From assembly GCF_013410655.1 (NCBI RefSeq), contig NZ_JACCFP010000001.1, positions 3,309,501-3,373,500 on the forward strand: a stretch of DNA of 64,000 nucleotides, written 5' to 3'. Under the pieces are notes generated by a model. That model had not been told where the DNA came from and ran no database searches. It worked only from the letters and a program-made list of their open reading frames with translations. Made by a program: the position numbers and the translations under genes. Below are positions 63,312 through 64,000 of the stretch, in pieces. Positions within the stretch are counted from its first letter, which is position 1. Each line of letters begins with the position of its first letter. This DNA is from Nocardioides thalensis (GTDB taxonomy: Bacteria; Actinomycetota; Actinomycetes; Propionibacteriales; Nocardioidaceae).

Positions 63312-64000
63312 CGCATGCTCAGGGTGTACCGCTTGGTCACGCTGCTCTTGCCCCCGCCGCACGAGGTGAAGGTGAACTTGGCGCGCACCTCGACCTCGCC
63401 GGTACGGCGCAGCTGCCGCTTGGCCTTCCGGGTCGGCTCGAGCGTCAGGTAGAGCTCGTCGCCACCCGGACCGGTGACCTCCCGCTCCACGTGCTTGAAG
63501 AGGGTCGAGTCGACCGGGTCGGCGGTGACCAGCCCGGCGCTGTCGACGTACACCCGGACCCGCACCGCGCCCGTCTCCCGGTCGGCCCGCGCCCGCGAGG
63601 AGACGTAGAGCTCGCCGCCGCGGTTGATGTCCGCCACCATCTCGGTGCCGTCGGCCGTGCCGTCGGAGCGCCACAGCTCCTCGCCGTGGGCGCGGTCGTC
63701 GGCGGCGAAGTAGAGCACGTCACCGGACTCGGTCAGCTCGTTGGGGCTCCGCTCCTTGGTGCCGGGCCCGATGTCCTCGACCATGGTGGTCCCCGCGTCG
63801 GTGCCGTCGGAGCGCCAGAGCTCGCGCCCGTGGGCGCCGTCCCTCGCGGTGAAGAACAGCGTGCCGGCGACCTCGGTCAGCCCGCTCGGGTAGCCGGCGT
63901 ACTCACCCGGGCGGATGTCCTTGACCAGCACCGTCCCCGCCTCGGAGCCGTCGGAGGACCACAGCTCGAGCCCGTGGCTCTCGTCCGGGGCCGCGAAGAA
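63308..64000 (-). CDS. ELWxxDGT repeat protein, 5' end beyond window
   Basis: The C-terminal 230 residues of a larger protein; the frame runs open to the window edge, so the start is outside. Three repeats are visible, with ELWSSDGSEAGT, ELWRSDGTDAGT and ELWRSDGTADGT, each preceded by LFFTARDGAHGR-like blades. Such hyalin-type repeats form beta-propellers in secreted proteins. After the last repeat comes a different C-terminal domain with VEVRAKFTFTSCGGGK. It is coupled to the TIGR03032 gene downstream. The function is unknown. Confidence 0.85.
   Translation of the reverse strand, partial: FFAAPDESHGLELWSSDGSEAGTVLVKDIRPGEYAGYPSGLTEVAGTLFFTARDGAHGRELWRSDGTDAGTTMVEDIGPGTKERSPNELTESGDVLYFAADDRAHGEELWRSDGTADGTEMVADINRGGELYVSSRARADRETGAVRVRVYVDSAGLVTADPVDSTLFKHVEREVTGPGGDELYLTLEPTRKAKRQLRRTGEVEVRAKFTFTSCGGGKSSVTKRYTLSMR

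Overview
The window comes from a very GC-rich actinobacterial chromosome, most likely Nocardioides or a close relative in the Nocardioidaceae. The base composition, frequent GTG starts, many leaderless starts, ATGA/TGATG gene overlaps, a DUF222-HNH gene, a mycobacterial-type Sdh1 complex, and a REP-like element with a GGTGGTYGAGG edge (known to me from Nocardioides genomes) all point that way. This assignment is inference; no rRNA, tRNA, CRISPR array, IS element or prophage was seen. Coding density is above 90 percent and no gene-free stretch exceeds 300 bp; the longest are 57663-57879 (divergent SDH promoters) and 46436-46646 (211 bp, nothing certain).

Layout. 1-5.6 kb: an EthR-like TetR regulator, flavin monooxygenase, alpha/beta hydrolase and acyl-CoA ligase operon (minus) with two divergent SDR genes, resembling a ketone or alcohol catabolic cassette. 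5.6-9.1 kb: a secreted beta-helix protein, a SRPBCC protein, and a MerR regulator/aldo-keto reductase pair sharing one operator type. 9.1-14.7 kb: phosphohexomutase, PH-like membrane protein, deoC, and an aldehyde dehydrogenase pair that looks like a split ALDH16. 14.7-19.9 kb: a DUF222-HNH protein, a methyltransferase, two small conserved proteins, an ArsR/SRPBCC pair, and an ECF sigma factor with a membrane partner. 20.1-25.5 kb: an ECF42-type sigma factor with its DGPF protein, a GNAT, uracil-DNA glycosylase, ArfB and an S66 peptidase. 25.5-29.9 kb: a 1232-residue sensor kinase/response regulator/PP2C/anti-sigma fusion and a lipoprotein. 30-31.7 kb: three orphan type VII secretion-like proteins. 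31.7-37 kb: small enzymes, an AbiEi-like/DUF559 protein, an XRE regulator, and three related arrays of 22-bp repeats. 37-45.3 kb: nucleoside uptake and breakdown genes (BMP lipoprotein, ABC transporter, cdd, deoA, nearby add and an amidohydrolase). 46.6-51.5 kb: methylmalonyl-CoA mutase mutA-mutB-meaB. 51.5-54.1 kb: LysE exporter, GH114-like protein and a GT4 glycosyltransferase. 54.2-61.4 kb: two different succinate dehydrogenase complexes transcribed away from each other. 61.5-64 kb: a Pro-rich membrane protein, a TIGR03032 protein and a truncated ELWxxDGT repeat protein.

How the genes work together. Imported nucleosides are deaminated by Add and Cdd and phosphorolysed by DeoA; the deoxyribose phosphate is isomerised, possibly by the phosphohexomutase, and cleaved by DeoC to acetaldehyde, which the ALDH can oxidise. 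MutAB with MeaB feeds propionyl units into succinyl-CoA, and the two SDH complexes oxidise the succinate. The most unusual items are the 22-bp repeat arrays, the back-to-back SDH complexes, the split ALDH16-like pair, the orphan type VII substrates, the signalling fusion protein, and a recurrent layout in which the -10 box sits exactly six bases before the start codon.
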